Shown: positions 31,011 through 37,511 of the stretch, piece by piece | Numbering within the stretch: position 1 is the stretch's first letter | Layout: each line of letters opens with the position of its first letter | Source: CAZIWW01 sp964543275 | Lineage (GTDB): Bacteria; Patescibacteriota; Minisyncoccia; Moranbacterales; UBA11712 | Length of the DNA stretch: 37,511 bases | Assembly: GCA_964543275.1 (NCBI GenBank) | Contig: CAZIWW010000004.1 | Location: 1 to 37,511 of the forward strand | Direction of reading: 5' to 3' | Notes under the pieces: model-generated | Database searches by the model: none | What the model was told of the DNA's origin: nothing | What the model saw: the letters and a program-made list of their open reading frames with translations, nothing else | Position numbers and translations under genes: made by a program

Positions 31011-31433
31011 ATTTTTAGTATATCTTAAGATAGATTTGTTTTGAAGCGGTGTGGCGTAAGCAGTCCATAAATTATTTTCACGAAAAAAAGAATACGAGCG
31101 GCGTAGGTGTATGGGAAGTTCACGAATTGCCCGAAACAAGGCTAAGATTCAACCTTATCAAGGCGAACTGAACCTTAAAAGAAAGAAATGGAAGTTGCCA
31201 GATGCCTTGTCCGATTAGTTTGAGGCAAGATGTCTTAAACAGGAGCAGGTTGCGCCTGTTCCGTGTTGTTCCTCTGTCCTAAATTACGAGGAGCAGGATT
31301 AATTCTACTCCTATTTGTGGATAAATTTAATTTTTCTTTTTTGCAGAGATACGCCACGGCATGTCTCTACTTTAAATAAAATAAAATTTATTCTTGCCAA
31401 GGCAGTAAATTTTTGATATCATTACGAATAGTT
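31011..31433. other. Long noncoding interval with several hairpins
   Basis: These 423 bases separate the divergent LCP and lepB genes. Hairpins include AACAGGAGCAGG with CCTGTTCCGTGTT (31238-31267, one bulge), AGGAG...CTCCT (31289-31312) and AGAGA...TCTCT (31345-31368). Unlike other spacers this one is not made of heptamers, so a second structured RNA is possible. An in-frame extension of the LCP gene covers 31011-31139 but is probably not translated. Confidence 0.5.
31394..31422 (+). promoter_or_regulatory. Promoter of lepB
   Basis: TTGCCA (31394-31399), 17 bases, TATCAT (31417-31422), preceded by TGA to make an extended -10 (TGATATCAT). Each hexamer matches the consensus in 5 of 6. The predicted start is about five bases before the lepB ATG. 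Confidence 0.7.
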
Positions 31434-32060
31434 ATGCCTAAAGACGAGAAAAAAATAGAGAAAGAATATTACGGCGCCGGTGGAATGATTTGGGAGTTGA
31501 TAAAAATTGTCTTGCTGGCGGCTTTGGTTGTGGTCCCAATAAGAATTTTTTTATTCCAGCCTTTTTTTGTTCAAGGATCTTCCATGGAGCCTAATTTTGA
31601 GGACAAGGAATATCTGATAATCAGCGAGTTTGGTTATAAAAGAACAGATGTTGGTTTCAGTTATCAGGATCGCGACATAAATTTTTTCACCGTGGAGCCC
31701 TTTAAGAAGCTTGAAAGAGGAGATGTGGCTGTTTTTCGGTACCCTAAAAATCCGTCCCAGTTTTTTATTAAGAGAATAATAGCTCTTCCGGGAGAAAGAA
31801 TCGAGATAAAAGACGGGCGTATAAAAATATACAATTCGGAAAACCCCAACGGTTTTGTTTTGGAAGAAAATTATCTTTCACCTTCGGAAGAAACTCCGGG
31901 GGAAGTTATTTTTAATTTAACAGACAATCAGTACTTTGTTATGGGCGATAATCGTAAGTATAGCTCCGATTCCAGAAGCTGGGGCCCGCTCCTAAAAGAC
32001 GATATAATCGGGAAAGTTTTATTGCGGGCTTGGCCGTTGAGTCGGGCGAAGATATTTTAA
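31434..32060 (+). CDS. lepB: Signal peptidase I
   Basis: The 208-residue membrane serine protease removes signal peptides. One N-terminal membrane helix (about 18-42) precedes the catalytic FVQGSSMEP (Ser50) and the lysine box FIKRIIALPGE (Lys113); box E is YFVMGDNRKYSSDSRSWG. An insertion with GYKRTDVGFSYQDRDIN lies between the serine and lysine boxes, as in many CPR enzymes. The ATG at 31434 is used; an upstream TTG adds seven residues inside the promoter. It would process exported proteins such as the beta-helix protein. Confidence 0.95.
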   Translation: MPKDEKKIEKEYYGAGGMIWELIKIVLLAALVVVPIRIFLFQPFFVQGSSMEPNFEDKEYLIISEFGYKRTDVGFSYQDRDINFFTVEPFKKLERGDVAVFRYPKNPSQFFIKRIIALPGERIEIKDGRIKIYNSENPNGFVLEENYLSPSEETPGEVIFNLTDNQYFVMGDNRKYSSDSRSWGPLLKDDIIGKVLLRAWPLSRAKIF

Positions 32061-32150
32061 ATTCAAAAGTTCAAAATTGAAAGTGCAAAGCTGCAGTCCA
32101 AAGTTTAGAGTTTTTGATTACCTCTTCGCAGCTTTTAACTTAAATTTAAT
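32061..32150. repeat. lepB-hisS spacer: AAGTTCAAA repeat hairpin
   Basis: The left arm ATTCAAAAGTTCAAAATTG...AAAGCTGCAG faces CTTCGCAGCTTTTAACTTAAATT. The family is that of array 1 in leuS (GTTCAAA). Confidence 0.7.
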
Positions 32151-33557
32151 ATGGCTCGAGAAAGGAAATCTAAAAGTCAGAAAGTCGGGTCCAGAAGAAA
32201 GATTGAGAGAAAAAAAGACAAGATTATTATAAAAGGCAGGTCGTTGAGAGCGCAAGAAGAGCTTATTCTCCAGTCCCCGCGCGGCATGCGGGATATTCTT
32301 CCCGAGGACCAGCCCTACTGGCAGCAGATAAGGAAGGTGGCTGAGAAAGCGGCGGCTGATTTTGGCTTCCGCCGAATTGATGTGCCAGTTTTGGAGTTTA
32401 CCAACTTATTCGCCAGGGGAGTTGGCTCGGGAACGGATATTGTGGAAAAAGAAATGTATTCGTTCGCGACTAAAAGCGCGGAGAAAGTGTCGCTTCGTCC
32501 GGAATTTACTACTGGCATAGCTAGAGCCTATATCCAGCATGGAATGAAGGTTAAGCCAAAACCGGTAAAGCTTTTTTATATTGGTCCCTGCTATCGTTAC
32601 GATCGTCCGCAAAAAGAACGCTTTCGGGAATTTTATCAATTTGGATTTGAAGCTTTGGGGGAAATAGATCCGGTGCTGGATGCCCAAATGATTCAAATGG
32701 CGTGGAGGGTTGTTCACCAATTAGGGATAAAAGACGCGAGCGTTCAAATCAACAGTATCGGTTGTCCGACATGTCGGAAAAACTACCTGGATCTAGTGGT
32801 AAGTTATTTTGAATCAAAAAGAAACAAACTTTGCATTGATTGCAAAAAGAGGCTTGAAAAAAATCCGCTTCGAATTCTGGATTGTAAGGAAGACAAGTGC
32901 GCGCAGGTGGCGGCTAACGCTCCTCAATCAATTGACTATCTTTGCGACGAGTGTCGCTCTCACTTTAAGGAGCTGCTTGAGTATTTGGAAGAACTGGAAA
33001 TTCCCTTTGAGTTAAATCCTTCGTTGGTTAGGGGATTGGATTATTACACTAAGACGGTTTTTGAGATTTTTTCCGGCATTGACGGAGAGTGCAATAAAAA
33101 TGCCTTGGGAGGGGGAGGAAGGTATGACGGGTTAATAAAACTTTTCGGCGGAGAAGATACTCCGGCGGTTGGTTTTGCCATAGGAATGGATCGAGTGGTT
33201 TCCGAAATGAAAAAAGTTCAGGCAAGAATTTACCGAGAGCCCAAGCCTAGGGTGTTTTTGGCTCAACTTAGCAATTATGCCAAAAAGAAGAGCTTGAAAA
33301 TTTTCGAGGCGATTGAGAAATCCGGGGTTTTAGTGGCCGAAAGTTTTGGCAGAGGGAGTCTGAAGTCGCAGCTTAAAATAGCCGACAGGTTGGGAGTGGA
33401 ATTGACTTTGATTCTTGGGCAGAAGGAAGCCTTGGACGGAACGGTAATAATTAGAGATATGGTGAGCGGAGCGCAGGAAATTGTAGACGGCGGCAAAGTT
33501 GTGGAGGAAGTTAAAAGAAGACTGAAGAGCGTAAGAACGGTAGTTAAGGGCCAGTGA
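32151..33557 (+). CDS. hisS: Histidyl-tRNA synthetase
   Basis: The 468-residue class II synthetase has motif 1 around PRGMRDILPEDQPYW, motif 2 FYIGPCYRYDRPQKERFREF, the histidine loop LVRGLDYYTKTVFEIF, motif 3 ALGGGGRYDGL...VGFAIGMDRV and the C-terminal anticodon domain (GRGSLKSQLKIADRLG). A cysteine-rich insert with CPTC, CIDC, DCKEDKC and CDEC may bind zinc and occurs in many bacterial HisRS. A very basic N-terminal extension of about 40 residues (MARERKSKSQKVGSRRK) is unusual. The stop codon TGA and the final Gln codon belong to the heptamer array that follows. Confidence 0.96.
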   Translation: MARERKSKSQKVGSRRKIERKKDKIIIKGRSLRAQEELILQSPRGMRDILPEDQPYWQQIRKVAEKAAADFGFRRIDVPVLEFTNLFARGVGSGTDIVEKEMYSFATKSAEKVSLRPEFTTGIARAYIQHGMKVKPKPVKLFYIGPCYRYDRPQKERFREFYQFGFEALGEIDPVLDAQMIQMAWRVVHQLGIKDASVQINSIGCPTCRKNYLDLVVSYFESKRNKLCIDCKKRLEKNPLRILDCKEDKCAQVAANAPQSIDYLCDECRSHFKELLEYLEELEIPFELNPSLVRGLDYYTKTVFEIFSGIDGECNKNALGGGGRYDGLIKLFGGEDTPAVGFAIGMDRVVSEMKKVQARIYREPKPRVFLAQLSNYAKKKSLKIFEAIEKSGVLVAESFGRGSLKSQLKIADRLGVELTLILGQKEALDGTVIIRDMVSGAQEIVDGGKVVEEVKRRLKSVRTVVKGQ

Positions 33558-33627
33558 CCAATGATCAGTGATCAGTGATCAGTGATCAGTAAACAAAACA
33601 ATAAGAATATTTTAAAAAGAAAAGCCA
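33553..33627. repeat. hisS-HIT spacer: GATCAGT heptamer array
   Basis: After CAGTGACCAAT, tandem GATCAGT fills 33561-33591 (about four copies). No complementary right arm follows, so this array is one-sided. Confidence 0.85.
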
Positions 33628-33978
33628 ATGGATTGTATTTTCTGCAAAATCGCCAACAAAGAAATACCGGCCGACGTTGTTTATGAAGACGATGATGTAA
33701 TTGCTTTTCGAGATATTCATCCGATGGCGCCGGTGCATATTTTGATTATTCCCAAAAAGCACATTCGAAGCGTAGCTGATGTTTCCAAAGAGGACGAGTT
33801 GCTAATGGGCGAACTTATAGTGACGGCTAAGAAACTAGCCGAGGATTTGCAAATTTCGGAAAAGGGATATAAGCTTCTTATTCGGGTTGGAAAGCATGGG
33901 GGGCAGGAGGTGGATCATATTCACCTCCATCTTATCGGCGGAGCGCCGTTGCGCGAGGAGATTAGACCTGTAAAATGA
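33628..33978 (+). CDS. HIT family nucleotide-binding protein (HinT-like)
   Basis: The 116-residue protein starts MDCIFCKIANKEIPADVVYE and ends with the histidine triad DHIHLHLIGG, the HxHxH motif. HinT proteins hydrolyse adenosine phosphoramidates and acyl-adenylates, including by-products of aminoacyl-tRNA synthetases such as its neighbour HisRS. Length and motifs are complete; Cys3 and Cys6 could bind zinc as in some relatives. Confidence 0.95.
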   Translation: MDCIFCKIANKEIPADVVYEDDDVIAFRDIHPMAPVHILIIPKKHIRSVADVSKEDELLMGELIVTAKKLAEDLQISEKGYKLLIRVGKHGGQEVDHIHLHLIGGAPLREEIRPVK

Positions 33979-34133
33979 AATTCGAAATTTGAATTTCGGA
34001 ACAAATTCTAAATTCAAAATCTAAATGTTTAAAACTGTTTTGCCTGTCTAGCGGCGGGTGGAGGCTTCTTTGAGAATTGTTTCGAATTTCGATATTCGAA
34101 TTTCGAATTTTATCTTAGAAAGGGGGTTTCAAT
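33979..34133. repeat. HIT-rpsU spacer: TTCGAAATT repeat hairpin
   Basis: The left arm GAAATTCGAAATTTGAATTTCGG in pieces and the right arm TTTCGAATTTCGATATTCGAATTTCG are complementary words of the array 4 family in leuS. A GC-rich unit, GCCTGTCTAGCGGCGGG, sits near the tip. The rpsU ribosome-binding site AAAGGGGG follows. Confidence 0.85.
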
Positions 34134-34388
34134 ATGATAAAAATGAAAAGGAAGGAAAGAGAGAGCGCCGAAAGTTTAATCAGGCGTTTTAGTCGTAGGG
34201 TCCAACAGAGCAGGGTTTTGCTGCAGGCCAGAAAGGCTAGATTTTTTGAACGGCCTAAAAGCAGAAGATTGAAAAGAGAATCAGCCTTATACCGCGCTAA
34301 AATTAAGAAGGAAGTGGATAAGCTTAAAAAAATGGGGAAGTTTGACGAAGAAGGATTGAAGAGGATTAAGAAGAAAATAGGAGAATAG
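34134..34388 (+). CDS. rpsU: Small ribosomal subunit protein bS21
   Basis: The 84-residue, strongly basic protein has the S21 core KERESAESLIRRFSRRVQQS and ARFFERPKSRRLKRESA. It binds near the anti-Shine-Dalgarno of 16S rRNA and helps initiation. It has one of the few clear Shine-Dalgarno sequences here, AAAGGGGG about seven bases before ATG. It leads a cluster with yqeY, ybeY, dgkA and ftsA that recurs in CPR genomes (from memory of such genomes). Confidence 0.93.
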   Translation: MIKMKRKERESAESLIRRFSRRVQQSRVLLQARKARFFERPKSRRLKRESALYRAKIKKEVDKLKKMGKFDEEGLKRIKKKIGE

Positions 34389-34537
34389 TTGGTTAAGTCA
34401 TAGGGAAGTAAATTGTTTGCAATGTGACGGATCGTAGATCGTAGACAATAGGTTGTTTAGTTTTTTCTTATAACCTATAACTTAAACTTAACTAGGCTTA
34501 TTACTTGTTATTATTTCCCGACGACCGGTTCAAAGAT
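34389..34537. repeat. rpsU-yqeY spacer with hairpin, no gene
   Basis: GATCGTAGATCGTAGACAATAGGTTGTTTAG faces TTATAACCTATAACTT in pieces; ATAGGTT pairs with AACCTAT (34449-34455 with 34473-34479), with a T-rich loop. GATCGTA is another tandem heptamer. Confidence 0.6.
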
Positions 34538-34996
34538 ATGCTTAAAGAAAAAATAGAAGATGACTTGAAAAAGGCTCTTAAAGAAGGAGACTCGCTGAAG
34601 CGGGATGTTTTGCGCTATCTTTTAACAGTCATAAAAAATTTTCAAATTGAAACCAGAGCTAAAGAAAAAAAGGTTGAAGACGAAGACGTGATAAAACTAA
34701 TCCGCCGTCAGGTTAAACAGAGAAGGGAAGCCATTTCCCAATATCGGCAAGGCAATAGACAGGATTTAGCCCAAAAAGAGGAAAAAGAAATTTCTATTGT
34801 TGAAAAATACCTGCCGGCCCAGTTTAGCGAAGAAGATTTAAGAGAACTGGTGAAAAAGAAAATTAAAGAAGCGGAAATTCAGGATAGATCGGACTTCGGA
34901 AAATTGATGGGCATTGTTATGAGAGAAGTCAAAGGTCAAGCTGACGGAAATTTAGTTAGAAAAATTGTGGAAGAGGAATTAGCACGGCCTAGTTAA
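34538..34996 (+). CDS. GatB/YqeY domain protein
   Basis: The 152-residue helical protein matches YqeY: MLKEKIEDDLKKALKEGDSL, KRDVLRYLLTVIKNFQIETR, KQRREAISQYRQGNRQDLAQ, EKYLPAQFSEEDLRELV and GKLMGIVMREVKGQADGNLV. The fold is shared with the tail of GatB and is thought to bind tRNA; the cellular role is unproven. The ATG at 34538 gives the family start; a TTG eleven codons upstream is less likely. Confidence 0.93.
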   Translation: MLKEKIEDDLKKALKEGDSLKRDVLRYLLTVIKNFQIETRAKEKKVEDEDVIKLIRRQVKQRREAISQYRQGNRQDLAQKEEKEISIVEKYLPAQFSEEDLRELVKKKIKEAEIQDRSDFGKLMGIVMREVKGQADGNLVRKIVEEELARPS

Positions 34997-35063
34997 AGTT
35001 TAAAGTGAAAAGTGAAAAGTTGCGGGACTCTATGTTAGTAACTTTTAACTCCAGACCCGATTC
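34997..35063. repeat. yqeY-ybeY spacer: AAAAGTG/TTTTAACT hairpin
   Basis: The left arm AGTTTAAAGTGAAAAGTGAAAAGTTGC in pieces (tandem GTGAAAA heptamer) faces GTAACTTTTAACT. A hairpin of about 12 bp can form. Confidence 0.7.
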
Positions 35064-35531
35064 ATGCAGCTTGATATTGAAGTTGCCAACCTAACAAGGC
35101 ATAAAGTAAAAAAAGCTTTTATCAGTAAGGTTATTATAGAAGCGGCTGATTTATATAATCGACATCTTAAAAAAGTCTCGGTCTCGGTTGTTTTAATCGG
35201 AGAAAAGAGAATGGGAAGTCTTAACAAGAGATATTTAGGCAAGGATAAAGCTACCGATGTCCTTTCATTCAATTATAATTTGGGTTATAATGCAAAAGAA
35301 GGCGGGCGGTTGAAGCGGAAGCGAGCGAAAGGCAAAAAAACAATAGAAGGAGAATTAATATTGTGCCCCGAAGTTATTAAAAAGTCGGCTAGGGAAAATA
35401 AAATTAAGTTTAATCAGGAATTAGCCTTTGTTTTGGCTCACGGATTTCTACATCTGGCGGGAATGAAGCATTCTAAGAAGATGTATAAGATACAGGATAA
35501 AGTAGTTAAGTCAATGATCAATGAACAATGA
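35064..35531 (+). CDS. ybeY: Endoribonuclease YbeY
   Basis: The 155-residue rRNA maturation and quality-control RNase has the metal site AHGFLHLAGMKH with the three histidines in HxxxHxxxxxH spacing, plus RYLGKDKATDVLSFNY upstream and GELILCPEVIKKSARE. The segment LGYNAKEGGRLKRKRAKGKK is longer and more basic than usual. The last residues, MINEQ, and the TGA stop are read from the GATCAAT/GAACAAT heptamer array, so the natural C-terminus may have been rewritten by repeat DNA. Confidence 0.94.
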   Translation: MQLDIEVANLTRHKVKKAFISKVIIEAADLYNRHLKKVSVSVVLIGEKRMGSLNKRYLGKDKATDVLSFNYNLGYNAKEGGRLKRKRAKGKKTIEGELILCPEVIKKSARENKIKFNQELAFVLAHGFLHLAGMKHSKKMYKIQDKVVKSMINEQ

Positions 35532-35629
35532 ACAATGAGCGGCAAGCAATGACCAGCAATTTATGGCAAAGCTTTAATTTATTTGTTATTGATTGATCAT
35601 TGTTCATTGAATGTTGATCGTTGAATATC
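35513..35629. repeat. ybeY-dgkA spacer: GATCAAT/GAACAAT heptamer hairpin
   Basis: The left arm begins inside ybeY (TCAATGATCAATGAACAATG) and the right arm is TTGATTGATCATTGTTCATTG. The two are near-perfect reverse complements with a loop of about 55 bases. Confidence 0.9.
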
Positions 35630-35998
35630 ATGCAGGATATAAAAGAACTGCTCAAAAGTTTTAAGCATGCTTTAAGGGGCATTAAGTACGCTCTTAAGAA
35701 CGAACGAAATTTTCAGATAGAAATTTTGATTGGCTGTTTTGTGGTATTCCTGGCGTTTATTTTCGAAATCAAGACCTGGGAAAAAATTATTTTATTCTTA
35801 GTTGTTTTTGCTGTTTTAATAATGGAACTAATAAACACTATTTTTGAACGAGTGGTGGATATATTAAAGCCCCGGGTGCATCCATACGCCCAATTGGTTA
35901 AGGATATGATGGCGGCGGCGGTATTGCTTGCGTCGATAGGCGCGGTTGTAATCGGAACGATAATTTTCTGGCCGTATTTCGGAGATCTGCTGGGGTGA
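35630..35998 (+). CDS. dgkA: Diacylglycerol/undecaprenol kinase
   Basis: The 122-residue membrane kinase has FKHALRGIKYALKNERNFQI at the N-terminus with the conserved Glu-Arg-Asn-Phe, three membrane helices, and the family signature MELINTIFERVVDIL with the catalytic Glu. In Gram-positive bacteria such short enzymes phosphorylate undecaprenol, which fits the nearby uppP function (inference). The ATG at 35630 is preferred over a TTG at 35621 inside the repeat arm. Confidence 0.94.
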   Translation: MQDIKELLKSFKHALRGIKYALKNERNFQIEILIGCFVVFLAFIFEIKTWEKIILFLVVFAVLIMELINTIFERVVDILKPRVHPYAQLVKDMMAAAVLLASIGAVVIGTIIFWPYFGDLLG

Positions 35999-36001
35999 TT
36001 T

Positions 36002-36031
36002 TTGCAATGAAGTAGGGGCTTGTTGTATAAT
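36002..36031 (+). promoter_or_regulatory. Upstream promoter of ftsA
   Basis: TTGCAA (36002-36007), 18 bases, TATAAT (36026-36031). It is followed directly by the same ATGCTAATC palindromic element that follows the parA promoter. Confidence 0.6.
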
Positions 36032-36035
36032 TATT

Positions 36036-36128
36036 ATGCTAATCTGCGAATAAATGCCAATCCGCCAATTGCGAATACGAATTAAGCATTAGCAATTCGT
36101 TGATTAGCATTTATTAGCAGATTAGCAT
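36036..36128. repeat. Long palindrome before ftsA (ATGCTAATC element)
   Basis: The arms at 36036-36062 and 36102-36128 are complementary in 25 of 27 positions around a 39-base loop. The left arm matches the parA element in 25 of 27 bases. Confidence 0.9.
36100..36128 (+). promoter_or_regulatory. Second, leaderless promoter of ftsA inside the palindrome arm
   Basis: TTGATT (36100-36105), 17 bases, TAGCAT (36123-36128), then six bases to the ATG at 36135. Both hexamers match 4 of 6, and the position would give a leaderless mRNA. The same arrangement (TAGTAT, six bases, GTG) precedes parA. Confidence 0.5.
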
Positions 36129-36134
36129 CACAAT

Positions 36135-37388
36135 ATGGCTAAAGGAGAAATAGCGGTTGGTCTCGACATTGGCTCTTCCAATGTGAGAACTGTAATTGCG
36201 CAAAAATTTGAGGATGAGGAAAAACCCAGGGTAATGGGGGTAGGCATTGTCCCTTCTGCTGGTGTGCGCCGGGGGATAGTGGCTGATGTGGAAGAAACTA
36301 TCAAATCGATAAGCGGTTCTATCGAAAATGCGGAGAAAACTTCTGGAATAGCTGTTTCCAAAGCTATAGTCAGTGTGGGCGGAGTTCATATCACTTCCCA
36401 GGAGAGCCAAGGAGTTATAGCTTCGGGGAGAGCCGATGGAGAGATAAACAGTGAGGATGTTGCTAGGGCCTTGACGGCGGCCGAGACAGTCTCTCTGCCT
36501 TCCAATATGGAAATTATCCATACCATTCCCAGAAGCTACACAGTTGATGATCAGAAGAATATAAAGGATCCTATTGGAATGAATGGGGTGCGATTGGAAA
36601 TCAACGCGCTTTTAATATTGGGCTCGACGCCTTTTATTAAAAATCTTTCCAAATGCGTCTATCAAGCCAATGTTGAGATAGAAGATTTAGTTTTCAGCGC
36701 CTTGGCGGCCTCCAAAGCGGCTCTCAATAAGAGACAAAAGGAATTGGGAGTGGTTCTTGTTGATATTGGAGGCGGGACGACAAGTTTGGCTGTTTACGAA
36801 GAAGGCGAATTAGTTCAAGTGGGCGTGGTCCCTGTCGGTGGCGGACATATAACGAATGATATTGCCATCGGGCTGCGGACTTCTATAGATGTTGCTGAAA
36901 AGGTTAAAATTAATTACGGCTCGGCTCTTCCAAGTGATATTAGCAAGAAAGACCAAGTGAATCTAGCCGAAATAGAATCAAGCGAGGAGGGTGGTGTTTC
37001 CCGTCGTCACGTTGCCGAGATTATAGAAGCTAGGCTGGAGGAGATTTTCACTATGGTGGACAAGGAGCTTAGAAAGACGGATCGGTCGGGGATGCTGCCG
37101 GCGGGAGCGGTAATTGTGGGAGGAGGAGCTAAGCTTCCAGGAGTAGTGGATTTGGCTAAGAAAGTTTTGAGACTGCCGGCACAAACCGGGTTTCCGGTTG
37201 AGCTTGGAGGAATTATAGATAAAGTAGACGAGCCGGGATATGTTACAGCCGTGGGGTTGGCTCTTTGGGGAATGGAAGATGTCTCGGACCGGTCAGCCGG
37301 AATAAAGATTCCGGGCATTGATGGTCTTCCCAGAGTCGGACAGACGGTGGATAAGATGAAAGAATGGCTTAGGAAATTTCTGCCATGA
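36135..37388 (+). CDS. ftsA: Cell division protein FtsA
   Basis: The 417-residue actin-like protein tethers FtsZ to the membrane. EIAVGLDIGSSNVRTVIAQK is the phosphate-1 loop, GVVLVDIGGGTTSLAVYEEG phosphate-2, and the SHS2/1C domain includes SVGGVHITSQESQGVIA and IHTIPRSYTVDDQ. AVIVGGGAKLPGVVDLAKKV is the adenosine motif. The C-terminal amphipathic membrane-targeting helix is KMKEWLRKFLP. ftsZ is expected just downstream, outside the window. Confidence 0.97.
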   Translation: MAKGEIAVGLDIGSSNVRTVIAQKFEDEEKPRVMGVGIVPSAGVRRGIVADVEETIKSISGSIENAEKTSGIAVSKAIVSVGGVHITSQESQGVIASGRADGEINSEDVARALTAAETVSLPSNMEIIHTIPRSYTVDDQKNIKDPIGMNGVRLEINALLILGSTPFIKNLSKCVYQANVEIEDLVFSALAASKAALNKRQKELGVVLVDIGGGTTSLAVYEEGELVQVGVVPVGGGHITNDIAIGLRTSIDVAEKVKINYGSALPSDISKKDQVNLAEIESSEEGGVSRRHVAEIIEARLEEIFTMVDKELRKTDRSGMLPAGAVIVGGGAKLPGVVDLAKKVLRLPAQTGFPVELGGIIDKVDEPGYVTAVGLALWGMEDVSDRSAGIKIPGIDGLPRVGQTVDKMKEWLRKFLP

Positions 37389-37511
37389 GTTAGTGATCAA
37401 TGATCAACGAACAATGAACAATGAACAGTGAACAGTGAACAGTGAACATTGAACATTGAACAGTGAATAATAAAAAGTGGCATAAAGTCTATTTTTTATC
37501 CTTATTGATCG
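37389..37511. repeat. Heptamer array after ftsA
   Basis: Tandem GATCAAT, GAACAAT, GAACAGT and GAACATT units run from about 37394 to 37466. This is the same family as after the beta-helix gene, hisS and ybeY. The window ends before a right arm could be seen, apart from TTATTGATCG at the edge. Confidence 0.85.

Noticed and set aside
31011..31139. N-terminal extension of the LCP protein
   Set aside because: It has no similarity to LCP N-termini that I recognise, and a -10 box lies just before the internal ATG at 31010, which is followed by the expected short basic segment and membrane helix.

Overview
The window looks like one scaffold from a member of the Candidate Phyla Radiation (Patescibacteria), most likely Parcubacteria-like. 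This is an inference from gene content, gene order and style, not from a marker phylogeny. The support is a compact gene set, short versions of several proteins, the cluster rpsU - yqeY - ybeY - dgkA - ftsA, an LCP-family protein, a YvcK/GlmS/UppP envelope cluster, and very abundant short heptamer repeats between and inside genes. TGA is used as a stop codon, which argues against the code-25 lineages (Gracilibacteria, Absconditabacteria). One 100-N scaffold gap lies at 1380-1479.

Layout. 1-1039: the C-terminus of a probable surface protein with acidic Ca-binding-like motifs, then a four-helix-bundle protein of the 23S-intervening-sequence type. 1123-8721: a complete F-type ATP synthase operon (I/Z-B-E-F-H-A-G-D-C). 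8878-12116: a TrpR-like regulator bracketed by two identical palindromes, then leuS, then a third related palindrome. 12154-18576: a sugar nucleotidyltransferase, a secreted beta-helix protein, yvcK, a HAD protein, glmS and uppP, mostly envelope precursor supply. 18597-20193: a REP-associated (RAYT/IS200-like) transposase with three copies of its palindrome, and a PP-loop/NFACT-R-like protein. 20226-20962, minus strand: a zinc-ribbon protein, one intact tRNA-Leu(CAA), two broken tRNA-Leu copies and a GIY-YIG protein. 21157-22985: parA-parB. 23083-31010, minus strand: rel, topA, dprA, a noncoding interval with a plus-strand structured RNA gene, pth and an LCP protein. 31434-37388, plus strand: lepB, hisS, HIT, rpsU, yqeY, ybeY, dgkA and ftsA.

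The most distinctive feature is a genome-wide layer of short tandem repeats, mostly heptamers. Between genes they occur as two arms, one after a stop codon and one before the next start, that can pair into long imperfect hairpins. Inside leuS (six sites) and uppP (two adjacent arrays) related heptamers are inserted in frame and are read as heptapeptides. A palindrome linked to the RAYT gene is likewise translated into the same 11 residues in two unrelated proteins. Several spacers also carry good sigma70-like promoters whose -10 box sits about 6-9 bases before the start codon, and Shine-Dalgarno sequences are rare, so leaderless or near-leaderless mRNAs look common. The best candidate for an undescribed gene is a structured RNA at about 28487-28750, with a near-consensus promoter, a long closing helix, two mutually exclusive inner hairpins and a strong terminator.
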